Shown: positions 46,177-58,725, counted from the stretch's first letter. The stretch: 64,000 nucleotides of DNA from Hordeum vulgare subsp. vulgare (GCF_904849725.1 NC_058523.1:172962689-173026688), one strand, 5' to 3'. The notes: generated by a model not told the origin, from the sequence alone. Numbers and translations are program-made.

Positions 46177-48766
46177 TGTTGGGGATCGTAGTAATTTCAA
46201 GAAATTCCCTACGCCATACAAGGATCTATCTATGGAGAAACCAACAACGAGAGAGGTTGTAGAACATATTCATACCTTTGCAGATCGCTAAGAGGAAGTG
46301 TTACTATGAACGCGATTGATGGAGTCGTACTCCCAGCGATTCAGATCGCGGTGGATTTCGATCGATGTGCCGAATCACGGCACCTCCGCGTTCAACGCAC
46401 GTCCAGCCCGGTGACATCTCCAACACCTTGAACCAACAAGGAGGAAGGAGAGATTGAGGGAGAGAGCTCCGGCAGCACGATGGCGTGGTGGTGGTGGGGC
46501 TACGTGGTTCTCCGGCAGAGCTTCGCTAAGCTATGAGGAGGACAAGGAGAGAGGGAGGAAGGGCTGCGCCGAGAGAGAGTGGTTTCGTCTTCTCCAAAGG
46601 CCAAAACATCCACTATATATAGCGGAAGAGGGAAGGGGGAACCTCCCTTAGGGTTCCCACACCCAAGGGGTGCGGCAGCCCCATCTGGCATGGGAGGTGG
46701 CGGCCAGGGCAAGAGAGAGGGGGTGGCGCAATCCAGATGGGCCTTAGGCCCATCTGCGCTAGGGTTTCCCCCCTTATCTCTCTTGTTGTGCCTTGGGCCT
46801 AGGTGGGAGGCGCACAAGACCACTCTGGGCTGGTTTCCTTCCACCTTTTGGCCCATGCTAGCCTTTGGGACAGGTGGCCCCTCCCGGTGGACCCCCGGAA
46901 CCCTTCTGATGGTCCCGGTACGTTACCGATGACGCTCGAAACATTTCTGGTGTCCAAAACCCCTCATCCTATGTCGGCGATGCTAGGTCGACACCTATGG
47001 GAATCAACGTGAAACCCTTGTGATCGTAAGGCGGGGAAATACGACGTCAAGAGCAGAGCTAGTGATGAACACCCGGCAAGCCTTTTTACCCAGGTTCAGG
47101 ACGCTTACGCGTAAAACCCGACGTCGTGCTCGTCTGATCGTATTAAGCGTTTTGTTATTTTGATATAGTGACTTATGATATCCATCTTCTTGGCCAATCT
47201 GGAAAGAGTCTAACCCCTTGTGAATGAGCTAAGGGCCTCCTTTTATAGGCAAAGGGGTCACCTACAGTGCTCGATGGTAGGTTTATGAGAAGTTACAGTG
47301 AACCTAGAGCAATGCTTATCCATTTACCACTGTCACGTGCATTAAATGCATGTCTTGTCCTTGTTAGCAACGTGCTGGTGAAGACATGTGTCCAGGTGGT
47401 TCAACACCTGGACACCGCGCTGGTGCATGCGGGATGCGCTGGAACTTGGGGGCGGTAGCATTGTGGCAAGGCCGGACGCCCTCCAGTGCCTAGCCTTGTC
47501 ATCCCAGCAAGGGTGCTTGCCAGGGCCTTGGGTCTTTGTCCTGCTAAGGAATCTTTCCAGGATTTTGATTGTCTTCCCGACGAGGGAGGCTTGCCGAGGT
47601 CTTGTGCTTGGTGCGCTCATCACATCCACTAAACGGGCGTGGCCTTGGATAACTTCCCGGCAAGGCAGGCTTGTCGGGGCCTTGGTAATCTTGGGGGTGC
47701 ATCTTGTCTGGATCCCGCCACACCTTGCCGTCAGGGGCTCTTTGCACCCGTGCACAAGTCTGGGGCGCTAAGGACCCCAGTCTTTAGTGCACCGACATCC
47801 TATATTTAATCTTTACCTCCGAAGCATTCCGGAGCTCCTCGTGACGTCTGGGATCTCATCCAGGACTCCGAACAACCTTTGGTAACCATGTACACTATTT
47901 CCCTATAACCCTGGCGTCAACTAACCTTAAGTGTGTAGACCATACGGGTTCGGGAGACATGCAGACATGACCGAGACATCTCTCCGGACAATAACGAAGA
48001 ACGGGATCAGGATATCCATGTTGGTTCCCACATGTTCCACGATGATATCATCGGATGAACCACGATGTCAAGGATTCAATCAATAGCAAATACAATTCCC
48101 TTTGTCTATCGGTATGATACTTGCCCAAGATTCGATCGTCGGTATCCCTATACCTTGTTCAATCTCCTTACCCGGCAAGTCTCTTTACTCGTTCTATAAC
48201 ACATCATCCCGTGGCTAACCCCTTAGTCATACTGAGATCAATATGATGATGGATTACTGAGTGGGCCCAGAGATACCTCTGTGTCACATGGAGTGACAAA
48301 TCATGTTCTTGATTCATACAACTCAACAGACACTTTCGGAGATAAACATAGTGCACCTTTATAATCACCCAGATACGTTGTGATGTTTGGTACACCCAAA
48401 GCACTCCTACGGTATCCGGGAGTTGCACAATCTAACGGTCTAAGGAAATGATACTTGACATTATAAAAGCTTTAGCATGCGAACAACACGATCTAGTGCT
48501 ATGCTTACGATTGGGTCTTGTCCATCACATCATTCCCTAATGATGTGATCCCGTTATAAACGACATCCAATGTCCATGATCAAGAAACCATGATCACCTA
48601 TTGATCAACGAGCTGGCCAACTACAGGCTCACTAGGGACACATTGTGATCTATATATTCACACATGTATTACGGTTTCTGGTTAATACAATTATAGCATG
48701 AATAATCATGAACTAGAAATATAATAATAACTACTTTATTATTTCCTCTAGGGAATATTTCCAATA
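46177..48766 (-). mobile_element. Copia 3' LTR, interrupted by an 826-bp insert
   Basis: Without the insert and its duplication the LTR is about 1.76 kb, as expected for WIS/Angela. The minus-strand TATA box is CTATATATAG at 46,613-46,622. The inner border is followed at 48,767-48,781 by GTCTCCCACTTGCAT, the complement of the polypurine tract ATGCAAGTGGGAGAC. Open frames across this region are LTR sequence. Confidence 0.9.
46972..47797. mobile_element. 826-bp solo LTR inside the copia LTR
   Basis: The insert begins TGTCGGCG and ends CACCGACA, flanked by perfect TCCTA duplications (46,967-46,971 and 47,798-47,802). The uninterrupted site is visible in the other copia LTR near 57,069-57,075. 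The interior has landmarks such as TTTACCCAGGTTCAGGACGC, common in gypsy LTRs of grasses. The family is not identified, and orientation is uncertain. Confidence 0.85.
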
Positions 48767-48784
48767 GTCTCCCACTTGCATGAG

Positions 48785-50255
48785 AGTCAATAATCTTGTT
48801 ACATTGTGATGAATCGAACACCCATAGAGTTCTGGTGTTGATCATGCTTTGCTCGTGGAAGATATTTAGTCAACGGGTCTGCGAAATTCACTTCTGTATG
48901 TACTTTACAAATATCTATATCTCCATCTTGGATGTATCCACGAATGGATTTGAAGCGGCGCTTGATGTGCTTGGTCTTCTTGTGAAACCTGGGCTCCTTT
49001 GCAATAGCAATAGCTCAATTGTTGTCACAGAACATAGTCATCGGGCCCGACGCACTTGGAATCACTCCTAGGTCGGTGATGAACTCCTTCATCCAGACTC
49101 CTTCGTGTGTTGCTTCCAAAGTAGCTATGTACTCCACTTCACATGTAGATGCCGCCACGATGCTTTGCTTGAAAATGCACCAGCTAACTGCCCCATTATT
49201 CAAAATGTACACGTATCTGGTTTGTGACTTGGAGTCATCCGGATTTGTGTCGAAGCTAGCATCAACGTAACCCTTTACGACGAGCTCTTTGGCACCTCCA
49301 TAGACGAGAAACATATCTTTAGTCCTTTTCAGGTAGTTAAGGATATTCTTGACCGCTGTCAGTGATCCACTCCTGGATCACTCAGGTACCTCCCTACCAA
49401 ACTTATGGCAAGGTTCACATCAGGTCTGGTACACAGCATGTCATACATGATAGAGCCTATGGCTGAAGCATAGGGGACGGTTCTCATCTTTTCTCTATCT
49501 TTAGCCGTGGTCGGTCGTTGAGTCGTACTCAACCTCACACCTTGCAATAGACGCAAGAACTCGTTCTTAGCCTTCTCCATATTGAACTTCTTCAATATCT
49601 CATCAAGGTATGTGCTTTGTGAAAGACCTATGAGGCGTCTCGATATATCTCTATAGATCTTGATGCCTAATATGTAAGCAGCTTCTCCAAGGTTTTTCAT
49701 TGAAAAACTCTTATTCAAATAGGCCTTGATGCTTTCCAATAGTTCTATATCATTTCCCATCAACAATATGTCATCCACATATAATATGAGAAATGCTACA
49801 GAGCTCCCACTCACTTTCTTGTAAATGCAGGCTTCTCCATAAGTTTGTATAAACCCAAACACTTTGATCACCTCATCAAAGCGAATGTTCCAACTCCAAG
49901 ATGCTTGCACCAGCCCATAGATGGAGCGCTAGAGTTTGCATACCTTGTTAGCACTGCTAGGATTGTCAAAACCTTCGGGTTGTATCACATCCAATTCTTC
50001 TTTAAGAAAGCCTTGCCACATTTCATAATCATAAAATGCGGCAATTGCTAACATGATTCGGACAGACTTCAGCATCACTACGGGTGAGAAGGTCTCATCG
50101 TAGTCAATCCCTTGAACTTGTCGATAACTCTTAGCGACAATTCGAGCCTTATAGATGGTCACATTACCATCCGCGTCAATCTTCTTCTTGAACATCCATT
50201 TATTTTCTATGGCTCGCCGATCATCGGATAAGTCCACCAAAGTCCATACTTTGTT
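48785..50255 (-). pseudogene. Copia pol C-terminus: reverse transcriptase and RNase H
   Basis: In minus-strand order the region gives ENKWMFKKKIDADGNV and GIDYDETFSPV (start of the reverse transcriptase), a short deletion after YDYEMWQ, SWSWNIRFDEVIK, the active-site YVDDILL near 49,780, then YILGIKIYRD and YASAIGSIMYDML. RNase H follows with KGYVDASF, CEVEYIA and FCDNN (49,314-49,015), and the last residues lie near 48,800 in other frames. Frameshifts separate these parts. The N-terminal half of pol is cut off at about 50,256 by the gypsy fragment. Confidence 0.88.
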
Positions 50256-50258
50256 CTC

Positions 50259-51596
50259 ATGATTCTAAGGCAGTTAATCCTTAAGGAGGCTCATGATTCT
50301 CCTCTCAACATTCATCCCGGTAGTACTAAGATGTATCAGGACCTACGCCAGAGGTTCTGGTGGACTAGGATGAAGAGAGAAATTGTTGAGTTCGTTGCTA
50401 ACTGCGACGTTTGTCGTCGAGTTAAGGCAGAACATCAAAGGCCTGCTGGCACCCTTCAACCTTTAGCTATTCCTGAGTGGAAATGGGATAAAGTTAGCAT
50501 GGATTTCATTACCGAATTTCCCAAGACCAAGAAAGGAAATAATGCTATCTTTGTGGTCATTGACCGTCTTTCCAAAGTGGCTCATTTTCTTCCTGTCCAT
50601 GAGAATATAACAGCTAGCCAGCTAGCAGAGTTATATATCTCTCGAATAGTGTCTCTTCATGGTGTTCCCCTGGAAATTAACTCGGACCGTGGAAGTATCT
50701 TTACTTCTCGCTTCTGGGAAAGTTTTTAGAATGCCATGGGGACTCACTTATCTTTTAGCACTGCTTTCCATCCTCAATCAAGTGGTCAAGTAGAAAGAGT
50801 GAATCAAATCCTAGAAGATATGCTCCGAGCTTGTGTTATTTCGTTCGGTATGAATTGGGAGAAGTGTCGTCCATTCGCCGAATTCGCTTATAACAATAGT
50901 TATCAATCAAGCTTAGGCAAAGCCCCTTTTGAAGTTCTCTATGGACGAACATGTCGAACACCTCTTAATTGGTCAGAAACCGGAGAGAGGCAACTCTTTG
51001 GCCCGGATATGATCCAGGTTGCAGAAGAGCAGGTTTGCATTATTCGTGAAAATTTGAAAACAGCCCAGTCTCGTCAAAAGAGCCAATATGATCGTCATCA
51101 TAAGGCTGTGACCTTTGAAGTTCACGAGAAGGCTTACCTTCGGGTTACACCTTTGAAGGGTACCCATCGATTCGGTATCAAGGGCAAATTGGCTCCTCGT
51201 TACATTGGTCCTTTTCGCATTCTTGCCAAACGAGGAAAAGTTGCCTACCAGTTGGAACTTCCTCCGCATATTTCCAAGGTTCATGATGTTTTCCATGTCT
51301 CGCAACTCAAGCGTTGCTTTTCGGATCCTATCCGTGAAGTGGACCACGAAACGCTTGATCTCCAAGATAACCTTTCATACCGAGAATACCCCGTGCGTAT
51401 TCTTGATCAAGCTGAGCGTACCACTCGACGTCGAAACCTCAAGTTTCTTAAAGTTCAATGGTCAAATCATTCTGAAAAGGAGGCAACTTGGGAAAGAGAG
51501 GATCATCTCCGACTTGAATATCCGGCGTTATTCCCGACGACTTCTAAATCTCGGGACGAGATTCTTTTGAGTGGGGGTGAGTTGTCACATCCCTAA
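50259..51596 (+). pseudogene. Chromovirus integrase with chromodomain, one in-frame stop
   Basis: The visible part begins at the zinc-binding region (HDSPLNIHPG, then NCDVC). The catalytic core has SMDFITEFP, NSDRGSIFT and GQVERVNQ, and the D-to-E spacing is the expected 35 residues. One TAG at 50,727-50,729 sits in the core, in the context WESF-stop-NAMG where a glutamine is usual; the frame is otherwise open to 51,594. The C-terminal part includes KLAPRYIGPF, HDVFHVSQLK and a chromodomain-like segment EYPVRILD ... KVQWSNHSEKEATWERE. The normal stop codon lies 12 bp inside the 3' LTR. In life the protein inserts element cDNA, guided by the chromodomain. Confidence 0.92.
51570..51582 (+). other. 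Polypurine tract of the chromovirus
   Basis: AGTGGGGGTGAGT, mostly purine, abuts the LTR start TGTCACATCC. It overlaps the last codons of pol. Confidence 0.75.
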
Positions 51597-54500
51597 CCCT
51601 TAAGCAAGTTAGTCTTGTGCTCATGTCTTCTTTGCATTTGCATCTAAGAAGTTTCAACAAACACAACAAAGTGGCAAAGGAAAAACTCAAAACCCTCGCC
51701 ACTATTTCAATTAAAGAAAATCCCAAACTAGTTCAAATCAATGAACCCAAAATGGCCTCAAGAAATGTTCAAACTTTCTGATAAATCATGAAAGTAAATG
51801 AGCATTGGAGAAAACTATTTTCTTGACACTTTAAGCATTTTAAACAAATGCAAAAGGCTACTGGTTTCAAGTTTTAAATTTGAAACTAGAATCTATAAAT
51901 TTCCAAAAATGTTGAAAACTTTGGAAATGGTTGGGAATGTTATAACAATATTTCAGGAGGTCTAAAATAGTTTTTACTTTTTGTTTTGGAGCTGAAATAA
52001 TTAGCAAAACAATAGTTAGCAAAACAGAAAAACAAAAACAGAAAAAAAATGGGAAACCCTTACCTGTCGCCTAGCCTGGCCCGGCCCATCTCCCTCGCTC
52101 GTCCCCTCTCTCGCGCCAGTAGGCAGCAGGAGGTGGCCGCCGCCTCCTCCGGCGCGGCCACGCACCTGTGCGCCTACCTGGCCGTCGCCTCGCGCTTGCA
52201 AGGCCGGGGATAAGCCCCCTGAGGCCTCCCCTATCCATTCCCCGCATCGGCTCTCTCCCTCCTCCCGGATCTCTTCCTCCTCCTTGTTGCCGCCATTGGA
52301 GCCGAGCTCGAGCTCGAGCCACAGCACCTCTAGCCATGGGATCCCGCCTCCGAGTAGTCTGTTAGCTCCGCCTCGTCGCCCTGGTCATCTCTGCAGAACC
52401 CGAAGCTTCCCCAAGCTCTGCATCACTCCCAACGCCGTCGTCTTCCACCTCCGGCCGCCGGACCTCTCCCGTCGATTCGCTTCCTCCGGCGCATCCCCGA
52501 GCCCCTCTTCAGCACCATCAGAACCGCCGTGAGCTCGTCGTCGTTTCCCCTCTCGCCCCACGCTCTCCCGTGCATCGTAGCCTAGTTCCCCACCAAGGCC
52601 GAGAGCTTCTCGCCGCCGGTCATGTCATCGTCGTCGTTGTGATGTCCGATCCACGCGCTCGAGCTAGGATTCGAGCTCCTGGAACCCCCAGGAGCGTGTC
52701 GAGCCCTCCAGCTGCCCTCCCCGTGCCTTAGAGCCGTCTCTCATAGAAGGCCGAGCTTCGGCCGCCGCTCCGGCTCGTCGCCGGCGCCTATTCCGGCGAC
52801 CCTAACCTCCCCTGATGCCCCTGCCAGATCGGCCACTTCGCCAGCGTGCCGTAGCTGCAAACCGCGTGCGTTTTGGTGCTGTGCAGCGCCGTTTAGGTCG
52901 CCTCCGGCGAGCCCTCCGCCGCGGGCCTGGTCGCCGGCGACCACCCTTCGGTGGGGGTCGACGTGGCAAAGCTAACCCAGCAGCCCAGGACTTAATCACT
53001 CGCTGACAAGTGGGCCCAAGGCCAAGTCAAATCTCAATTAGGGCTGGTCAGCCCGGGATTAGTCCCAGAGAGGCTGACCAGTGGGGCCCCCTGTCAGGTT
53101 TGACCTGAACAGGTCGGCTGACCTGCTGACGTCAGTCTGATGCAATAATTAGAATTTCCAGTATAAAACTAATTCCAGGAAATTGCTGAAATTTGTAAAA
53201 ATCATAGAAATTAATCTGTAACTCCAATGAAAATAATTTATATATGAAAAATTATCAGAAAAATTCAAGGATTCTGATTATGCTATTTTCAACTATGTTT
53301 GAAAAAGTTAAAGAACCCTAAATTGTGGAATAAGGAATAATTCAATTCTTATAATTACTTTTTAAATGGAATTTGCAAAAATATTCAAATTTCATTATAT
53401 ATACAATGTTTACCACTGTCCTAATTACAAATCAGTACCATAACATGACATTTCATGCATTTTAACATCAAGTTGATCTGAGCATCAGGTCGAATCAATT
53501 AAACCAGTATCCGAGAATACCCCGTTTGAATTGCTATTCGAATGTGATTCAAATCAACTCTAAACCTAATACATGTTTAAAATAATAACTTATCACCTTG
53601 CATTCTCATGCCATGCTCATGCATCATTTTGAGTGCATATGATTGTTATTGAATGTTGCCATTCATTTCGGTAGGCTCCACACCCCCAGATTCCACCGAA
53701 TATCCGTCTGACGGATATCGTTCCTCCTCTGAGCAACAAGGCAAGCAACCCCTTTGATCATCCCGATAACTCCCATGTTCTTGCTCCTGCACCTATTTAT
53801 TGCATTTAAGATCAAATGCTTCAACTGCTTTTGCCACGATAGTTGAACCCACTGCCTTTGCATGACTTAACCTTGTCACAGTAAATAGCCAAACCTTGCA
53901 ACCTAGCATACCTGGTAGTTGCTTGAGCTGTGATGTGCCTTATCCTGCTATGCATGCTATGCTTAGAGTTGTGTATGGTATGTCATCTGGGAGATGAACA
54001 GAATTGTGGAATGTGTTTGGTGAGCAAAGGTTGTGTGTTGAACTTGAGTTGGTAAAGGTACCGGTGAAAGGCCGTGTAGGAGTACATGGCGGGTTGTTTC
54101 ATTGGAACCGTCCTTAGGAACTGAGTTCCGTGTATGTAATCCAAGACTAGATACTACCACATGCTGGGCCCTGAAATATGACCCCGCTCGGCCTATTAAT
54201 CGCGTAGTACTCGGTCCAGGAGTTGCAAGTAGTTTCTGGTGTTTATAGTAATGCTGGAGGCCGTGCATGCTGCTGACCTGAGAGGTGGGCCGTGATGCGG
54301 TAGGCAGTGGCACGGTGTACCAAGTGGCACCCGGATGGTGGGCTTGGGAACCCTGCGCACATCGTTTGAGGCCGTGTCGGAAACCTCGGCCGGACTTCCG
54401 TACGGGTTACTCTCAGATAGGCGATAAACCTGGACTAGGTACTAGTGTGGTTAACGGTCGTGGCCGACTCCCTCGCTGGGCTTCCGCTTGAAGGTTGCCG

Positions 54501-55740
54501 AGGTGCATGACGTGCACATGGCGATAAGTGGCGAGAGTGTGTGTGACGAAGTACACCCCTGCAGGGTTATGATCTATTCGAATAGCCGCGTCCGCGGATA
54601 TGGACTACTTGGAGACATATGTTGTTCATAGATAACTTCAATGGCTACTCATAAAATTGTCAAGATAAGCGTGAGTGTCGTGGATGACATTTCCGTATGG
54701 AGACGGAATGATTCCACGATAGTGTATAGTTGTGGTGTTAGTGGACTCGTGTGCGAGAAATCAAGTTCTCAAAACTAATTTCAAAATGCAAGTTGGCTAG
54801 CCACGAGTCAAATGCTGGCTTTCCGCATGAAACCCCACAATACCCTTTGATACCTTGCATGAGTATTTAGTTCTCCTATAGTCTTGCTGAGTACCTTCGT
54901 ACTCATGTTTGCTTAATAAATGTTGCAGAGGTTGCTAATGACCCTAATGGAGGGTTCTTCATATACATCGACGACGACGAGTAGCTGGTGTCCCAGCTAC
55001 GATCTGGCCCTACGTTGGATCTGTAGTATAGTCAGGCCATGTGCCTTCTAGTTGCCCTGTCTGTACTCAGACAGTTTTAAACTCTTCCACTGGCTTGTCA
55101 CTGAATGACTGTTATTATGGGTCGTGAGACCCTTAATGTGTAATATTATGTGTGTGGCTCTTCCGAGCTTCTTAAATAAAGCTTGTATGTTTATGGTTAT
55201 GTTGTGATGCCATCGATGTATCTATACATATCGGTATGCCATGCGTACGTGTGTCTTACTTGATATGTATGGGGTTCGAATACCTAGTCGTGAACTTTAG
55301 TAGCACTCCTTACAAGGAAATGCCCCTTTGTGATCCAACGAGCCTTGGTAGTTCGCTACTGCTCCGGACACATTGGTTGACCGGCATGTGTCCTTCTTAG
55401 CAGCTGTGTCTGTCCCCTTTGGGGAAATGTCACGCGACGTATTGGAGTCCTTGTAGCTTTCTACGACTCGTCTACGTTCGCTGATGACCGACACCTGCTT
55501 TGTTGGGTCATGTATGCCTGTCCTTGTGCGGTACTGCCACTTTGGTTTATGACTAGACATGTCGATCCGGGTTCTTTGACATTGGAATGCTAGCAACACT
55601 ATTGCATACGTGAGTCAAAAGACGCAAACGGTCCCGGCTAAGGTAAGGCTGCAGCCGTGGAGTTAACCGTGCGTGAGACCGCAAAGAGATGCGATGTGTT
55701 ACACGCTGGATTCCTATGGCTTAGGATCGGGGTCCCGACA
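51583..55740 (+). mobile_element. Chromovirus 3' LTR (4,158 bp)
   Basis: The LTR runs TGTCACATCCC ... GGTCCCGACA. It has an AT-rich start, a GC-rich leader-like zone (about 52,070-53,010), a long AT-rich stretch, and a right part with CTATTCGAATAGCCGCG near 54,575. It is the same family as 26,351-30,358, in the opposite orientation. Open frames in the GC-rich zone (rich in P, R, A and S) have no known domain. Confidence 0.88.
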
Positions 55741-56143
55741 AGTTGTGACGTTTGATACACCCAAAGCACTCCTACGGTATCCGGGAGTTGCACAATCTGA
55801 CGGTCGAAGGAAAAGATACTTGACATTGGAAAAGCTCTAGCATACGAACAATACGATCTAGTGCTAGGCTTAGGATTGGGTCTTGTCCATCACATCATTC
55901 TCCCAATGATGTGATCCTGTTATCAATGACATCCAATGTCCATGATCAGGAAACCATGATCATCTATTGACTAACGAGCTAGCCAACTAGAGGCTTGCTA
56001 GGGACACATTGTGATCTATTTATCCACACATGTATTACTGTTTCCTGTTAATACAATTATAGCATGAACAATAGACGATTATCATGAACAAGGAAATATG
56101 ATAATAACCATTTTATTATTGCCTCTAGGGCATATTTCCAACA
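55741..56143 (-). mobile_element. Copia LTR fragment 1 (403 bp)
   Basis: From GTTGTGACGTTTG to ATATTTCCAACA it matches 48,379-48,766 of the 3' LTR. It is the start of an LTR in element orientation, cut by the chromovirus LTR on its left. Confidence 0.85.
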
Positions 56144-56357
56144 ACAACACTTGTCTATGGTCAGGAAACCTTGACCATCTTTGATCAACGAGTTATTCAA
56201 CTAGAGGATTACTAGGGACAGTGTTTTGTCTATGTATCCACACATGTATTAGTGTTTCCAATCAATACAATTATAGCATTAATAATAAAAAATTATCACG
56301 AACAAAGAAATATAATAATAACTAATTTATTATTGCCTCTAGGGCATATTTCCAATA
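56144..56357 (-). mobile_element. Copia LTR fragment 2 (214 bp)
   Basis: From CTTGTCTATGGTCAGG to CATATTTCCAATA it repeats the last part of the preceding fragment with more changes. It ends exactly at an LTR end and is followed at once by the third copy. Confidence 0.8.
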
Positions 56358-58047
56358 GTAGAGCATGTTCATACCTTTGAAGATCGCTAAGCGGAAGCAT
56401 TACTATGAACCCGGTTGATGGAGTCGTACTCGCAGCGATTCAGATCGCGGTTGATTCTGATCTATGTGCCGAATCTCGGCACCTCCACGTTCAACACACG
56501 TGCAGCCCGGTGATGTCTCCAACACCTTGAACCAGCAAGGAAGAAGGAGAGGTTGAGGGAGAGAGCTCCGGCAGCAGAACGGCGTGGTGGCACTGGAGCT
56601 ACGTGGTTCTCCAACAAAGCTTCGCTAGGAAATGCGGAGGACGAGGAGAGAGAGGAAGGGTTGTGCCGAGAGAGAGAGATTTCGTGTTCTCCAAAGGCCA
56701 AAACCTCCATTATATATAGGGGAAGAGGGAAGGGGGCTCCTCCCTTAGGGTTCCCACCCCCAAGGGGTGCGGCATCCCCATCTGGCATGGGAGGTGGCGA
56801 CCACGGTAAGAGAGAGGGGGTGGCGCACCCGAGATGGGCCTAAGGCCCATCTGTGCTAGGGTGTCACCGCCCCCTTCCCTTTGTTGCTGCGGCTTGGGCC
56901 TAGGTGGGAGGCGCACCACCTCACTCTGGGCTGGTTCCCTTCTACCTTTTGGCCCATGCTACCCTTTGGTCCTGGTGGCCCCTCCAAGTGGACCCCCGGA
57001 ACCCTTCCGGTGGTCCCGGTACGTTACCGGTGACGCTCGAAACATTTCCGGTGTCTAAAACCCCTCATCCTATATATCAATCTTTACCTTCGGACCATTA
57101 CGGAGCTCCTCGTGACGTTTGAGATCTCATCCGGGACTCTGAACAACCATTGGTAACCACGTACAATATTTCCCTATAAGCCTGGCATCATCGAACCTTA
57201 AGTGTGTAGACCCTACGGGTTCGGGAGACATGCAGACATGACCGAGACATCTCTCCGGCCAATAACCAACAACGGGGTCTGTATATGCTTGTTGGTTCCC
57301 ACATGTTCCACGATGATCTCATTGGATGAACCACAATGTCAAGGATTCAATCAATCCCGTATGCAGTTCCCGTTGTCTATCGGTATTATACTTGCCCGAG
57401 ATTCGATCATTGATATCTCTATTCCTTGTTCAATTTCGTTACCCGGCAAGTCTCTTTACTCGTTCTGTAACACATCATCCCATGGCTAACCCCTTAGTCA
57501 CACTGAGCTAAATATGATGATGGATTACCGAGTGGGCCCAGAGATACCTCTGTATCACACGGAGTGACAAATCCCGGTCTCAATTCGTACAACTCAACTG
57601 ACACTTTCGGAAATACCCGTAGTGCACCTTTATAATCACCCGATTATGTTGTGACATATGGTACACCCAAAGCACTCCTGCGGTATTCGGGAGTTACACA
57701 ATCTCACGGTCTAAGGAAATGATACTTGACATTAGAAAAGCTTTAGCAGACAAACAACACGATCTAGTGCTATGCTTAGGATTGGGTCTTGTCCATCACA
57801 TCATTCCGTAATGATGTGATCACGTTATCAACGACATCCAGTGTCCATGATCAAGAAACCATGATCATCTGTTGATCAACGAGCTAGCCAACTAGAGGCT
57901 CACTAGGGACACATTATGATCTATATATTTACACGTGTATTACGGTTTCCGGCTAATACAATTATAGCATGAATAATAGACAATTATCATGAACTGGAAA
58001 TATAATAATAACAACTTTATTATTTCCTCTAGGGCATGTTTCCAACA
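56358..58047 (-). mobile_element. Copia 5' LTR, nearly complete (1,690 bp)
   Basis: It aligns with the 3' LTR from GTAGAACATATTCATACC (46,259) onward, so about 82 bp of its inner end are missing, together with the primer site that should follow. The minus-strand TATA region (CTATATATAA) is at 56,710-56,719. It ends ATGTTTCCAACA at 58047. The two long LTRs show many small differences, so the insertion is not recent. Confidence 0.87.
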
Positions 58048-58365
58048 GAAGCCTATATCAAGATTGAGTATGTGGAGCTCTTACTTAGACTTTGCTGAGA
58101 ATAAGTTAAATTGCAATTATTTGGTGACTAAGAACATAGGTTGTTAAGTTTCAAGCAAGTCCATTGTTTGAACCGTAACATGTGAATTGGTTGCTACTTT
58201 ATCATGATGAGTTTTATGAGAAAGAGTTGCTATTATGGGGCTAGGAAAAGTGACGGAAATTATCATGGATTAAACTTATGCACTATTTTAGCATTCACAC
58301 TTCATAAATTAATTCTTTTATCATTTACCGACTCAAGGACGAGTAGGAATTGAGCTTGGGGATGC
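58048..58365 (+). other. 3' interior and polypurine tract of the Sabrina-like element
   Basis: Sequence interrupted at 46,176 resumes here. GACTCAAGGACGAGTAGGAA leads to the polypurine tract AGCTTGGGGATGC, which ends at 58365 against the 3' LTR. I see no coding domain. Confidence 0.75.
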
Positions 58366-58725
58366 TAATACGTCTCCAACGTATCAATAATTTATGAAGT
58401 ATTCATGCCATGTTTGCCTATGTTTACAATACTTTTATATGGTTTTGTTGCATTTTATATGATTTATTTAGAACTAACCTAGACTCACCCTATTTTCAGC
58501 AAAACTACCGTGGTGTTCTTTTTTATGCAGAAATAAAAGTTCACAGAATTGGAAGAAACTTTTTGATGATTTTGTTAGAGGAAAAGAGAAATATTGGAGC
58601 AAAGAACCACCAGAGGGGGTTGGTGCCCACTAGACACCAGGGCACACCAGCCCGAGCTGGCATGACCTGGTATCTAGTGGGCACATCGTGGCCCATCTTG
58701 GCATGATTCCAACGCCCAAAAATCC

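Larger units (their letters stand above)
50256..55740 (+). mobile_element. Tekay/Del chromovirus, 5'-truncated, with 3' LTR
   Basis: The fragment starts within the integrase zinc-binding region and runs through integrase, chromodomain, polypurine tract and a complete 3' LTR ending CCCGACA. Gag, protease, reverse transcriptase and the 5' LTR are absent. It sits in opposite orientation inside the copia element. Copia sequence resumes at 55,741, but the copia DNA between the two junctions (rest of pol, gag and leader) has also been lost. Confidence 0.87.
46177..58047 (-). mobile_element. WIS/Angela/BARE-type copia element, rearranged and invaded
   Basis: The left end TGTTGGGGATCGTAG and the right end GGCATGTTTCCAACA are copia LTR ends in minus orientation. 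They are flanked by GAAGT (46,172-46,176) and GAAGC (58,048-58,052), a 5-bp duplication with one change. The order is 3' LTR with a solo LTR nested in it, C-terminal pol, a truncated gypsy element, two partial LTR ends and a nearly complete LTR. About half of pol, all of gag and the primer site are missing. Confidence 0.88.

Noticed and set aside
46454..46932. Open frames of 117-118 codons in the copia LTR
   Set aside because: They are LTR sequence on both strands and recur in the second LTR at 56,460-56,920.
54285..54491. Open frame of 68 codons matched by a near-identical one on the opposite strand at 27,599-27,805
   Set aside because: The similarity is explained by the two inverted LTRs of one family, not by a conserved gene.
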